Shown here piece after piece: positions 18,883-27,697 of a stretch of DNA of 64,000 nt (the stretch's first letter is position 1; every line of letters starts with the position of its first letter). The stretch is from Chloroflexota bacterium. GTDB taxonomy: Bacteria; Chloroflexota; Dehalococcoidia; DSTF01; RBG-16-68-14. Position numbers and translations under genes: made by a program. Below the pieces are notes generated by a model. That model was not told the DNA's origin and made no database searches. It saw only the letters and a list, made by a program, of their open reading frames with translations. The stretch is from NCBI GenBank assembly GCA_029262675.1, contig JAJCYW010000020.1, positions 202,107 to 266,106 on the forward strand, written 5' to 3'.

Positions 18883-20219
18883 GAAATCGCCCCCAGCGCC
18901 GAGACTAGCGCTTCGATCTCTTCCCGCGTGTGGAGTTCGGAGAAGCAGAGCAGCAGGCCGTTGTCGATGCGGTCGGAGACGTCGTAGCCGCCGATCATGT
19001 CGCGCTCCAACAGTGCGCGATTGACGTCGCCGGGTGCCGCAGGGCAGCGCACGACGAACTCCTGGAAGAACTCCTGCCCTGAGCCTGTCGAAGGGCCGTT
19101 CACCACGTCGTAGCCCGGTAGCTTTTCGATCTCACCGGCGGCGTAGTGGGCGTTGTGGTAGCAGTGTTCGGCCATCTTTCGTAGGCCTTGTTTGCCCAGC
19201 GTCGCAACGGCGACGGTGAACGCCAGTGCGATCAGTTGTGTGCTGGTACAGATGTTGGACGTCGCGCGCTCGCGGCGGATGTGTTGCTCGCGCGTCTGCA
19301 GCGTCAGGACGTAGCCTGTGCGGCCGTCCAGATCGGTCGTGCGACCGCAGATGCGGCCCGGCATGTGGCGCTGGTACTCCGCGCGGCAGGCGAAGAGGCC
19401 GACGTACGGCCCGCCGAAGTTGGGCGGCGAGGCGAGCGGTTGGCCGTCGCTGACGACGATGTCCGCGCCGAAGTCGCCCGGTGCCTGATACATGCCGAGG
19501 CTGACTGGGTCTGCCGAGACGATGAATAGCGCGCCGGCGGCGTGGGCGGCGTCTGCCAGCGATCCGAGCTCTCGCACGTTGCCAAGGAAGTCCGGCTGCT
19601 GGCCGGCTAAACAAGCTGAGTCGTCCCCGAATGTCGCGTCCTCCGTCGACACGGTTATGACGGTCAGCCCGCGCGCCGCCGCGTACGTCTCGACGGTCTG
19701 TGCGATGTGGGGGTGGACGGTGTCCGCTAGCAGAATGCGGTCGCGACCGGTGACCGAACAGGCCATCAGGCACGCTTCCGCCAACGCGCTGGCGCCGTCG
19801 TACATGCCGGCGTTGGCGATCTCCATGCCCGTCAGTTCGCACACCAGAGACTGAAATTCAAACACGGTCTGGAGCGTGCCCTGGCTGATCTCGGGCTGGT
19901 AGGGCGTGTAGGCCGTCAGGTACTCGCCGCGGCTGATGATGTGGTCGACGGTGCTGGGGATGAAGTGGCGGTAGGCGCCTGCACCCAAGAAGCTGGGGAG
20001 TTCGCTCTGGGAGCGACCGGCCAGCGCGGCCATCTCACGCAGCAACTCCGCTTCAGCGAGGGCTGGCGGCAGGTCGAACGCCGGATCGCGGTGTTCCGCG
20101 GGGATTTCGGCGAACAGCTCGTCCGTCGTCGCCGCGCCGACGGTGCGGAGCATCGATTCTCGGTCTTCGTCGGTGAGAGGAATGTAGGGGTGGGCCAATG
20201 TCGAATCCTGTCGTGTCAT
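18879..20219 (-). CDS. gcvPA: Glycine dehydrogenase (aminomethyl-transferring) subunit 1
   Basis: FLGAGAYRHFIPSTVDHIISRGEYLTAYTPYQPEISQGTLQTVFEFQS; carries an in-frame STGSGQE insert. Confidence 0.97.
   Translation of the reverse strand: MTRQDSTLAHPYIPLTDEDRESMLRTVGAATTDELFAEIPAEHRDPAFDLPPALAEAELLREMAALAGRSQSELPSFLGAGAYRHFIPSTVDHIISRGEYLTAYTPYQPEISQGTLQTVFEFQSLVCELTGMEIANAGMYDGASALAEACLMACSVTGRDRILLADTVHPHIAQTVETYAAARGLTVITVSTEDATFGDDSACLAGQQPDFLGNVRELGSLADAAHAAGALFIVSADPVSLGMYQAPGDFGADIVVSDGQPLASPPNFGGPYVGLFACRAEYQRHMPGRICGRTTDLDGRTGYVLTLQTREQHIRRERATSNICTSTQLIALAFTVAVATLGKQGLRKMAEHCYHNAHYAAGEIEKLPGYDVVNGPSTGSGQEFFQEFVVRCPAAPGDVNRALLERDMIGGYDVSDRIDNGLLLCFSELHTREEIEALVSALGAIS
19074..19097. 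repeat. Dispersed palindromic repeat (CTGCCCTGAGCCTGTCGAAGGGCC) inside gcvPA
   Basis: GCCCT...AGGGC palindrome; shares TGCCCTGAGC-n-CGAAGGG with 63871..63895. Confidence 0.8.
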
Positions 20220-20220
20220 T

Positions 20221-20286
20221 CCTGCGGCGTCACGTGCGCGCAGGCCTGCGAATGCGAAGCATTCGCGATTGCGCCCGAAGGGCGCA
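20221..20286. repeat. Paired-hairpin (REP-like) element between gcvH and gcvPA
   Basis: GCGAATGC-GAA-GCATTCGC (20248..20266) followed by TGCGCCC-GAA-GGGCGCA (20270..20286); also CCTGCG...CGCAGG (20221..20244). Confidence 0.85.
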
Positions 20287-20287
20287 C

Positions 20288-20689
20288 CTAGTCGGTGTTC
20301 TCCTCCATCTCGCGAGTTATCAACTCGTCGTACGCCTCGGCGGAGAGCAACGCATCGAGTTGGGCGGCGTCGGTGAGGCGTATCTTGATCAGCCAGCCAT
20401 CGCCATACGGCTGCTCGTTGACGGTCTCCGGTGCATCGATCGCGGCTTGGTTGACCTCCAGCACCTCGCCGGATAGCGGCGCGAAGAGGTCAGACACGGC
20501 CTTGACCGACTCGATTTCGCCCATCTTGCCGGCCTGCGTGAGCTCCGTGCCTATGGACGGGAGGTCCAGGTAAACGATGTCGCCGAGCTGGTCCTGCGCG
20601 TAGTCCGTGATCCCTATGACGGCGATGTCCTCTTCGGAGCGCACCCATTCGTGCTCCTTCGAGAAAGAGAGATTGCTAGGGATGTTCAT
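20288..20689 (-). CDS. gcvH: Glycine cleavage system H protein
   Basis: SFSKEHEWV, GDIVYLDLPSIGTELTQAGKMGEIESVKAVSDLFAPLSGEVLEVN (lipoyl lysine context ESVKAVSD). Confidence 0.97.
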   Translation of the reverse strand: MNIPSNLSFSKEHEWVRSEEDIAVIGITDYAQDQLGDIVYLDLPSIGTELTQAGKMGEIESVKAVSDLFAPLSGEVLEVNQAAIDAPETVNEQPYGDGWLIKIRLTDAAQLDALLSAEAYDELITREMEENTD

Positions 20690-21774
20690 GAGGTCTTCCT
20701 TCTGCGGTAAAACGGGCGGGGAACGACGCTGGCGGCCAGCAGCTTTCCTCTCACATCGACCTCCAACTCCGTGCCGTGCTCCGTCAGTTCGACGGGCAGG
20801 TAGGCCATGCCGATGCTGACGCCCAACAGTGGTGAGAAGCCGCCGCTGCTCATGCTAGCCACTGTCTGGCCGCCGTGCAAGACCGGCAGGCCGGGGCGCA
20901 TGATGCCGCGTCCTTGCGCTTGGAGACAGGCGAGCTTCCGTTCGATCGGCAAGGCGTATGTTGCCTCGAGCGCGGCCCGTCCGGCGAAATCGACGCCGTC
21001 GTCGAGGCTCACGGCAAAGCCCAGGCCCGCCTCCCAAGGGTTGGTTGTCGCGTCGATGTCGTTGCCGTAGAGCGGCAGCGCGGCTTCGAGTCGCAGCGTA
21101 TCGCGCGCGCCGAGCCCGCAGGGCGTCACCCCAACATCGAGGAGCGCGCTCAGCAGCCCGCTGCCCGCCTCCACTTCCGCTATCAACTCGAAGCCGTCTT
21201 CGCCGGTGTAGCCCGTACGGCAGGCGAAGAGCGGTGCCGCGCCGAACGACAACTCGGCGCAGCGGCGGCGTTTCGGTAGCTCACCGTTGACACTACCCGA
21301 CAGGATTTCCGCCGAGGCGGGGCCCTGCAGGGCCAGCATCACGGTTGTCGACTGGCGGTCGTCTAACTCCGCGCCGTCGACGAGGTGCCGCCCGATCTGC
21401 TCCCGTCCTATCTCCGCGTTCGCGGCGTTGTTGACGACGAGGAAGCGGTCGGCGGCCATGCGGTAGACGAAGAGGTCGTCGAGTATGCCGCCGCCGTCGT
21501 CGCACATCAGCGCGTAGTGCGCCTCACCGGCCGCCAGCGATGCAACGTCGTAGGTGACGGCGGCGCGCAGCGACTGGGCCGCGGCCGGGCCGCTGACATA
21601 GATTCGGCCCATGTGCGAGACGTCGAAGACGCCCGCCCGCTCCCGCACGGCGCGGTGCTCCTCGACGATGCCGGCGTACTGAACCGGCATCCGCCAGCCG
21701 GCGAACGGCGCGAAGCGGGCGCCGAGCTCTGCGTGAAGCGCGTCGAGCGGCAGGCTGCGTAGATCGTCAGTCAT
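20686..21774 (-). CDS. gcvT: Glycine cleavage system aminomethyltransferase T
   Basis: LHAELGARFAPFAGWRMPVQY, GVFDVSHMGRIYVSGP, GYTGEDGFEL, GLGARDTLRLEAALPLYGNDI. Confidence 0.97.
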   Translation of the reverse strand: MTDDLRSLPLDALHAELGARFAPFAGWRMPVQYAGIVEEHRAVRERAGVFDVSHMGRIYVSGPAAAQSLRAAVTYDVASLAAGEAHYALMCDDGGGILDDLFVYRMAADRFLVVNNAANAEIGREQIGRHLVDGAELDDRQSTTVMLALQGPASAEILSGSVNGELPKRRRCAELSFGAAPLFACRTGYTGEDGFELIAEVEAGSGLLSALLDVGVTPCGLGARDTLRLEAALPLYGNDIDATTNPWEAGLGFAVSLDDGVDFAGRAALEATYALPIERKLACLQAQGRGIMRPGLPVLHGGQTVASMSSGGFSPLLGVSIGMAYLPVELTEHGTELEVDVRGKLLAASVVPRPFYRRRKTS

Positions 21775-21804
21775 GTCGCATCAGGCTCCGCAGTCGGGGG
21801 TGTA

Positions 21805-22662
21805 TTACTCGGTCAGCGCTTGCCAATGTCGCTTGCCGTCCTCACTCTGCGTTAATTTTCCCAGGCCGGGGAACGGGCTGTGGACACTAATCACCAGCGC
21901 CTGTTCGCGGATCGCGCGCTCCACGATCTGCTTCTTCGTCGCCATTGATACCAGCGGCAGCAGGTCGAAGGCCGAGACCCATGCCGTCCGCTCAAGCTGT
22001 ACGTGATGCTGCACCATGTCGCCGATGTAGATCGCCGTCTCGCCGCCGGAAGACAGCACGACCGACGCGTGATCCTCCGTGTGGCCCTGCGTGGGGATGA
22101 TGGTGATCTCCGGCGAGACGGCTGTCTCGCCGTCGACTAACTCCAACTGCCCCGTCTCTTCGACCGGCACCAGGTTCTCGGTAAGGTACGTCGCGCGTGT
22201 GCGCTCGTTCGGGTGCGTTGCCGCCTCCCACTCGCCGCGCTGGATCAGGTAGCGCGCGTTGGGAAACGTCGGCACGGCGCTGCCCTCTCCCGCGCGTGTG
22301 TTCCAGCCGCAGTGGTCGGAGTGGAGGTGAGTGTTGATCACGACGTCGATGTCGCCGGGCGTCACGTCGATCGCCGCCAGCGCATCCATCAGGTTGCCGT
22401 CCGCGGCAGGCGTGCTGTTGCGGCGGTGGCCTTCCTTATCGCCGACGCCGGTCTCGATCAGCACCAGTTTGCCGTGCGAGCGGACGAGCAGTGAGTTGAG
22501 GCCCAGCGGCATCTGGTTCTGCTCGTTGGGCGGGCCGGTGACGCGCTCCCACATCATGCGCGGTACCAGGCCGAAGACGGCGCCGGCGTCTTGGTAGAGC
22601 GTGCCGTCGCTCAAGATGCAGAGGTCCAGGCTGCCCAGCCGGTGCGTCAGGGGTGCGGTCAC
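21805..22662 (-). CDS. MBL-fold metallo-hydrolase
   Basis: VVINTHLHSDHCGWNTR (HxHxDH), TQGHTEDHASVVL. Confidence 0.9.
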   Translation of the reverse strand: MTAPLTHRLGSLDLCILSDGTLYQDAGAVFGLVPRMMWERVTGPPNEQNQMPLGLNSLLVRSHGKLVLIETGVGDKEGHRRNSTPAADGNLMDALAAIDVTPGDIDVVINTHLHSDHCGWNTRAGEGSAVPTFPNARYLIQRGEWEAATHPNERTRATYLTENLVPVEETGQLELVDGETAVSPEITIIPTQGHTEDHASVVLSSGGETAIYIGDMVQHHVQLERTAWVSAFDLLPLVSMATKKQIVERAIREQALVISVHSPFPGLGKLTQSEDGKRHWQALTE

Positions 22663-22782
22663 ATCGTCTCCTCTCCTCGCCGACTCCCACGATAGCCACG
22701 CGCGCCGCCAGCCGTCAACGAGACGTAACGTGGATGGGCAGCGTCTCGCTCCAGGCTCCGGTGGTCGCTAACATACAAAGAG

Positions 22783-23634
22783 ATGTTGGTACCCAAACGC
22801 GGCCCTGCGGGGCTGCTTTTCATCCCTATCTTCGTCCTGGTGGTGTTCGCGTTCACCGCGTGCGGCGGAGAGTCCGCCGGCGGCGGCACGGCCACGGTCT
22901 CGCCGCCTAGCGTCACACCGGCCGCGACCGCGACCGCGGAGCCGCCGCCGACGGGAATGCCCGCCGGGCCTGGCGCCGGCGCGATACCGCTGGAGCGCTT
23001 TCATTACTCCGCAACACTCAGCATGAGCCCCAGCGGCGGGGACGGCTCCCGCCAGCTCTACGTGTCAACGGAAGGCGATTTCGAGTGGCCGGACAGGCAC
23101 TCGTTCACTTACACGACGGAGCTAGGCGAGGGCGAGCTGCGCGAGCGGGTCGTTATCGTCGGCGACGCGGCCTGGTATGCGCGCCAGGAGGAGCCGTGGC
23201 GCGCGACGACGGTGGAAGACGAAACGATCGCCCGGTTGCTGGACACCGCCTTCTCGTCGCTGCGGCCGCGGTTCCTCGGCGGCCAGGAGTTCGAACGAGT
23301 GCGGGCCAGCGTGCTCAACTTGCCGTCCACGCAGGAGTTCATCAACGCCACACGCGCCGACCACTACCGGGTCGACGAGGCCGGACTGGCGTTCATCGAG
23401 GCCTTCCTGGCAGGTGGACAGCAGCTCACCAGCGTGGAAGATCTGGCCTGGGACATCTGGCTGGAAGCCACAGACGCTTGGCCTGTGCGCCTATTGATGA
23501 CGGGGACGCTGGTCGAACAGGTGGAGATTCTGGAACGGCTCGGCCTGCAGCCGCCGGCGGCGTGGGAGTTGCGCGTCGATGTCTCCCGTCCGAACGACCC
23601 GGACCTCGCCGTCGAAACCCCCGCCGTCGAGTAG
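22783..23634 (+). CDS. Hypothetical lipoprotein (LppX/LprG-like fold possible)
   Basis: FILVVFAFTAC-type lipobox; secreted 283-aa protein. Confidence 0.65.
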   Translation: MLVPKRGPAGLLFIPIFVLVVFAFTACGGESAGGGTATVSPPSVTPAATATAEPPPTGMPAGPGAGAIPLERFHYSATLSMSPSGGDGSRQLYVSTEGDFEWPDRHSFTYTTELGEGELRERVVIVGDAAWYARQEEPWRATTVEDETIARLLDTAFSSLRPRFLGGQEFERVRASVLNLPSTQEFINATRADHYRVDEAGLAFIEAFLAGGQQLTSVEDLAWDIWLEATDAWPVRLLMTGTLVEQVEILERLGLQPPAAWELRVDVSRPNDPDLAVETPAVE

Positions 23635-23795
23635 GTCTGCCGCGGCAGCCGCGGAGGCCGGCGGCGGCGAGCACTTGGTCGTTCGTGCCGCAATCGCGCT
23701 GTTCATTATCGACGGCTCCCGCAGATCAGCGCGACGACGCGGGTTCGGATCGTCGTTGACAGCCCGATCCGGCGCTGATACGTTGCATACCACCC

Positions 23796-24539
23796 ATGGC
23801 CTATCACACGCTGCGTCTGGAAATCGATGGCCCCGTGGCGGTGCTCCGGCTGGCGCGGCCCGGCCGCGGCAACCCGATCGACAGCGCCTTCCTCCGCGAG
23901 CTGGCTGACGTCTGCACCACCCTTAACGACGACGAGTCGGTCCGCGTGACGGTGCTCACTGCGGACGGCGATGTCTTCTCCAACGGCTGGGACGGCGAAC
24001 GAGGGCAGGCGGACGGTGATCCGTTCGCGCCGCTGGAGTCGATGGGCCAGCCAATAATGTGCGCGGTCAACGGTGCGGCGAAGAGCGCGGGGCTGGAACT
24101 GGCGCTGGCGTGCGACGTGCGCATCGCCTCCGAGACGGCCACGTTCTGCCTGCCGGAGACGGCGCTGGGTACGCTGCCCTCTGCGGGCGGGACACAGCGG
24201 CTGCCGCGCATCGCCGGCCAGGCGGCGGCGCTGAGAATGGTGTTGCTGGGCGAGGAGATCGATGCTGAGGAGGCATATCGGATCGGCCTCGTCAGCGAGC
24301 TGCATCCCGCGGAAGAGCTGATCCCGGCGGCCATTCGGATGGCGCAGCGCATGGCGTCACGCGGGCCGATCGCGCTGCGCTACGCGAAGGAGGCCGTTCG
24401 CCGTGGCTCGGAACAGCCGCTGGACGAGGCGCTGCAGTACGAAACCGACCTCACCATCATCCTCCAGGCGACGGAAGACCGCGACGAAGGCGTGCGTGCG
24501 TTTCTGGAGAAGCGGGAGCCCGAGTTTCATGGCCGCTAG
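23796..24539 (+). CDS. Enoyl-CoA hydratase/isomerase family protein
   Basis: NGAAKSAGLELALACDVRIASETATFCLPETALGTLPSAGGTQRLPRI. Confidence 0.93.
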   Translation: MAYHTLRLEIDGPVAVLRLARPGRGNPIDSAFLRELADVCTTLNDDESVRVTVLTADGDVFSNGWDGERGQADGDPFAPLESMGQPIMCAVNGAAKSAGLELALACDVRIASETATFCLPETALGTLPSAGGTQRLPRIAGQAAALRMVLLGEEIDAEEAYRIGLVSELHPAEELIPAAIRMAQRMASRGPIALRYAKEAVRRGSEQPLDEALQYETDLTIILQATEDRDEGVRAFLEKREPEFHGR

Positions 24540-24554
24540 GGGTCGCTAACTGCC

Positions 24555-24998
24555 GTGTTCGCCTTTGTGCTCAAGACACCCATCGATGCCACGCCCGCGC
24601 GCGTCTGGCGCGCTCTCTGCGATCCGGCCGAGGTAGTGGTCTGGGACAGCGGTGTCGCGTCGGCATTCGACGCTCCGCCCGACTACCCACAGCCCGGCCA
24701 GCACGTCCGGTGGCGCTACACGGACGGCCCGTTCCGCACGCTCCACGACCGGCCGCAAGAGGTTGAGCCGGAGCGCACGCTGCGTTCGCTGATCTCGGTC
24801 GGGCCGTTTCGCTTCGACGAGACCTACACGTTGGTAGAGTCGAACGGCGGCTGTTTGCTGACGACGGAGATGGAAGCAAGTCTGCCCGTACCGGCCCTCG
24901 GGCTGGTTATTGAGAAGCTCGTAATCGGGCCGCAGACAGAGCGTACTGTAGAGGCATCCATGGCTGCCCTGAAGCGTCACTGCGAGGCTGGCACGTGA
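24555..24998 (+). CDS. SRPBCC family protein
   Basis: TPIDATPARVWRALCDPAEVVVWDS...; START/SRPBCC-like pattern. Confidence 0.8.
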   Translation: MFAFVLKTPIDATPARVWRALCDPAEVVVWDSGVASAFDAPPDYPQPGQHVRWRYTDGPFRTLHDRPQEVEPERTLRSLISVGPFRFDETYTLVESNGGCLLTTEMEASLPVPALGLVIEKLVIGPQTERTVEASMAALKRHCEAGT

Positions 24999-25708
24999 GC
25001 GCTTTCGAGACGATTCGCTACGAGAAGGACGGCGGCGTGGTGCGCGTCACGTTAAACCGGCCGGATGTGCTGAATGCCGTCAACCTACAGATGCGGGACG
25101 ATCTCTGGGAGGGGTTTCACGCCTTTCGAGACGACCCCGACGCCCGCGTGCTGATCTTGCGCGGCGATGGCAAGGCATTCTCGGCCGGCGCGGACATCGG
25201 CGATTTCGGTACCGCGCCGTCGCTCGTAGAAGCGCGGCGTGCCCGCCGCGAGCGCGACCTCTGGGCGCTGCTGCTGCACTTGCCGAAGCCGACGATAGCC
25301 GCCGTGCATGGCTACGCGCTCGGCGCGGGCTGCGAGATGAGCCTGTTGTGCGACCTTCGCGTTGCTGCCGACGATGCCCGCTTCGGCTTGCCGGAAGTTG
25401 GCCTCGGCTACATACCGTCGGCCGGTGGTACGCAGACGCTGCCGCGGACGGTGCCGCCTGGCGTAGCGCGGCAGATGATCCTGACGGGCGACCCAATCGA
25501 TGCCGCCGAGGCCTTCCGCGTTGGATTGGTCCACCGCGTCGTCCCAAATGAGGAGCTCGACGCAGCGGCGCTCGCCTGGGCCGAGACACTCGCCGGTAGC
25601 GACGCCGGCGTGCTGGCGGCGGCCAAGGCGGCCGTGCTGCGCGGCCTCGACCTACCGCTCGCGGACGGCCTCGCGCTGGAGTCTCGGCTGGCGGCGCAGC
25701 TACGCTAG
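24995..25708 (+). CDS. Enoyl-CoA hydratase/isomerase family protein
   Basis: VTLNRPDVLNAVNLQM, GYALGAGCEMSLLCDLRVAADDARFGLPEVGLGYIPSAGGTQTLPR. Confidence 0.93.
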   Translation: MSAFETIRYEKDGGVVRVTLNRPDVLNAVNLQMRDDLWEGFHAFRDDPDARVLILRGDGKAFSAGADIGDFGTAPSLVEARRARRERDLWALLLHLPKPTIAAVHGYALGAGCEMSLLCDLRVAADDARFGLPEVGLGYIPSAGGTQTLPRTVPPGVARQMILTGDPIDAAEAFRVGLVHRVVPNEELDAAALAWAETLAGSDAGVLAAAKAAVLRGLDLPLADGLALESRLAAQLR

Positions 25709-25750
25709 CAGGCCCGCATCTGACTCACCTCCTCGCGTCAGAGCAGCCCT

Positions 25751-25795
25751 CAGTATCGGCTTGCCCCGATACTGCAAGCTCGCCGTGAGGCGAGC
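25751..25795. repeat. Paired-hairpin element
   Basis: CAGTATCGG-CTTGCC-CCGATACTG, linker CAA, GCTCGCC-GTGA-GGCGAGC. Confidence 0.85.
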
Positions 25796-25907
25796 CCGTT
25801 GCCTGAACACCCGCAGATGCGATAGATTATGTCGCTAAGTGAAACTGAAGTCGCCCGCGTAGCTGCGTGACGGCGTCTCAATGATTCATGGGATATAGGG
25901 GTGGTGT

Positions 25908-27473
25908 ATGAATACTGCTGAGTTCCTGACGATAAGCTCTTCCATGGTGCCGGACCGCCTGGCGCTGGCCTGCGGCGACAGGCAGGTCACCTACATGGAG
26001 CTGGCGCTGCGCGTGAACCGCATGGCGAACGCGCTCCAGTCGCTGGGAGTCAAGCGCGGCAGCGCGGTCGCCGTGATGGCGATGAACTCGCCGGAGTACG
26101 TCGAGACCTACTACGCCTGCGCCAAGCTGGGCGCGACGTTTGTGCCGCTGAACTTCCGGGCCAAGCACGAAGAGCTGGACCACATGGTGAACGCATCGGA
26201 GGCGCAGGTGCTCTTCGTCGGCGAGCGCTACCTCGAACTCGTCGAGGGGCTTAAGCCCAAGTTCAGCGGCGTACGGGAGTACGTCTGTTACGAGTCCGAG
26301 CAGGACGGCATGCGCGGATACGAAGCGATCCTCGACAACGCATCGGAGGACGAAGTCTACGTCGAGATCGACGAGAACGACCCCACGATCTTGATGTATA
26401 CCAGTGGCACAACGGCGCTCCCCAAGGGGGTCGTACTGACGTACCTGACGCTCTCGGTCTACGTGACGAACACGATGAACCCCGCAGACCCGGGATTAGA
26501 GCCGGACGTAACGATGCTCTCTGTGCCCATCTACCACGTCGCGGGCGCGACGGCGATCATGTCCAGCATCTGGGGCGGTCGCACGCTGGCGATTTTGCCG
26601 GCGTTCACGCCGGAGGGCTGGCTGGAGACGGTACAGCAGCACGGCGTTACGCACAGCTTCATCGTCCCGACGATGCTCAAGCGCGTCATGGAGCATGAGA
26701 ACTTCGACGACTACAAACTCGACACGCTGAAACTTATCACCTACGGCGCCGCGCCGATGCCGTACGAGGTTGTCAGCAAGGCTGTCGACGTCTTCGACTG
26801 CGGTTTGATGAACGCCTACGGCCAGACGGAGAGCACGTCGACGCTCACCTATCTCGGCCCGGAGGACCACGACATCCCCAAGGAGGCGGGCCCTGAGCGC
26901 GAGCAGAAGCTGCGCCGTCTGCGGTCGGTCGGTCGCGCTATGGACGACATTGAAGTCGCCATCATGGACGCGGAGAACGAGGCGCTGCCCGCAGGCGAAG
27001 AGGGTGAGATCTGCGTCACCGGCTCCCGCATCATGCGCGAGTACCACAAGCAGGCCGACGAGACTGCCGAGGCCATCGTCGACGGCTGGCTGCATACGGG
27101 CGATGTCGGCTATCTGGATGAAGACGGCTACCTCTTCATCACCGGCCGAACGAAGGACCTGATCATCCGCGGCGGCGAGAACATCTCGACCGGCGAGATC
27201 GAGGACGCGCTGGAAGCTCACCCACAGATCGAGGAGGCGGCCGTGATCGGCGTCTCCGACGTCGAGTGGGGAGAAGTCGTGAAGGCCGTGCTCGTCGCGG
27301 CCGCCGACGAACGGCCCAGCTTCGAAGAGATCGTCGTGCATTGCAAGGGCCAGCTTGCCAGCTATAAGGCGCCTGCATATGTCGCGTACGTCGATGAGCT
27401 GCCGCGTAACCCGCTCGGCAAGATACTCAAGACAGAACTGCGCAAGCACCACGGCGAGCCGGATAATTCCTAG
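25908..27473 (+). CDS. AMP-dependent acyl-CoA synthetase/ligase
   Basis: ILMYTSGTTALPKGVVLTY, NAYGQTESTSTLTYL, DGWLHTGDVGYLDEDGYLFITGRTKDLIIRGGENIS, PRNPLGKILK. Confidence 0.95.
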   Translation: MNTAEFLTISSSMVPDRLALACGDRQVTYMELALRVNRMANALQSLGVKRGSAVAVMAMNSPEYVETYYACAKLGATFVPLNFRAKHEELDHMVNASEAQVLFVGERYLELVEGLKPKFSGVREYVCYESEQDGMRGYEAILDNASEDEVYVEIDENDPTILMYTSGTTALPKGVVLTYLTLSVYVTNTMNPADPGLEPDVTMLSVPIYHVAGATAIMSSIWGGRTLAILPAFTPEGWLETVQQHGVTHSFIVPTMLKRVMEHENFDDYKLDTLKLITYGAAPMPYEVVSKAVDVFDCGLMNAYGQTESTSTLTYLGPEDHDIPKEAGPEREQKLRRLRSVGRAMDDIEVAIMDAENEALPAGEEGEICVTGSRIMREYHKQADETAEAIVDGWLHTGDVGYLDEDGYLFITGRTKDLIIRGGENISTGEIEDALEAHPQIEEAAVIGVSDVEWGEVVKAVLVAAADERPSFEEIVVHCKGQLASYKAPAYVAYVDELPRNPLGKILKTELRKHHGEPDNS

Positions 27474-27545
27474 ATCGTCCCTCGACTCCTGGTCTCGGGA
27501 CGTGTGCCAGCCTCGCTCGCGTTTCGCAAATTGGATCACGCTTCG

Positions 27546-27608
27546 CAAATCAGATTGCAGTGGTTACCACTGGCGCTGAGCCCACGAGGCGATTCGCGAT
27601 CTGATTTG
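27546..27608. repeat. Long-range inverted repeat enclosing a second palindrome
   Basis: CAAATCAGAT (27546..27555) ... ATCTGATTTG (27599..27608), with CAGTGG-TTA-CCACTG inside. Confidence 0.8.
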
Positions 27609-27697
27609 TTAGACTTATTGCAACCGCGTCTTGGTGACTAACATCACGTAACTAGCAGGCCGTATCTATGAAGATGGAACGGTAGGGGACCTAAGAA

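Noticed and set aside
22663-22782. Glycine riboswitch upstream of the MBL-gcvTHPA-PB operon
   Set aside because: I could not find the conserved glycine aptamer core or tandem arrangement in the leader region.
26888-26912. GCCCTGAGCGCGAGCAGAAG in the acyl-CoA ligase as another dispersed palindrome copy
   Set aside because: Matches only the first half of the motif, lacks CGAAGGG, and encodes normal protein sequence.
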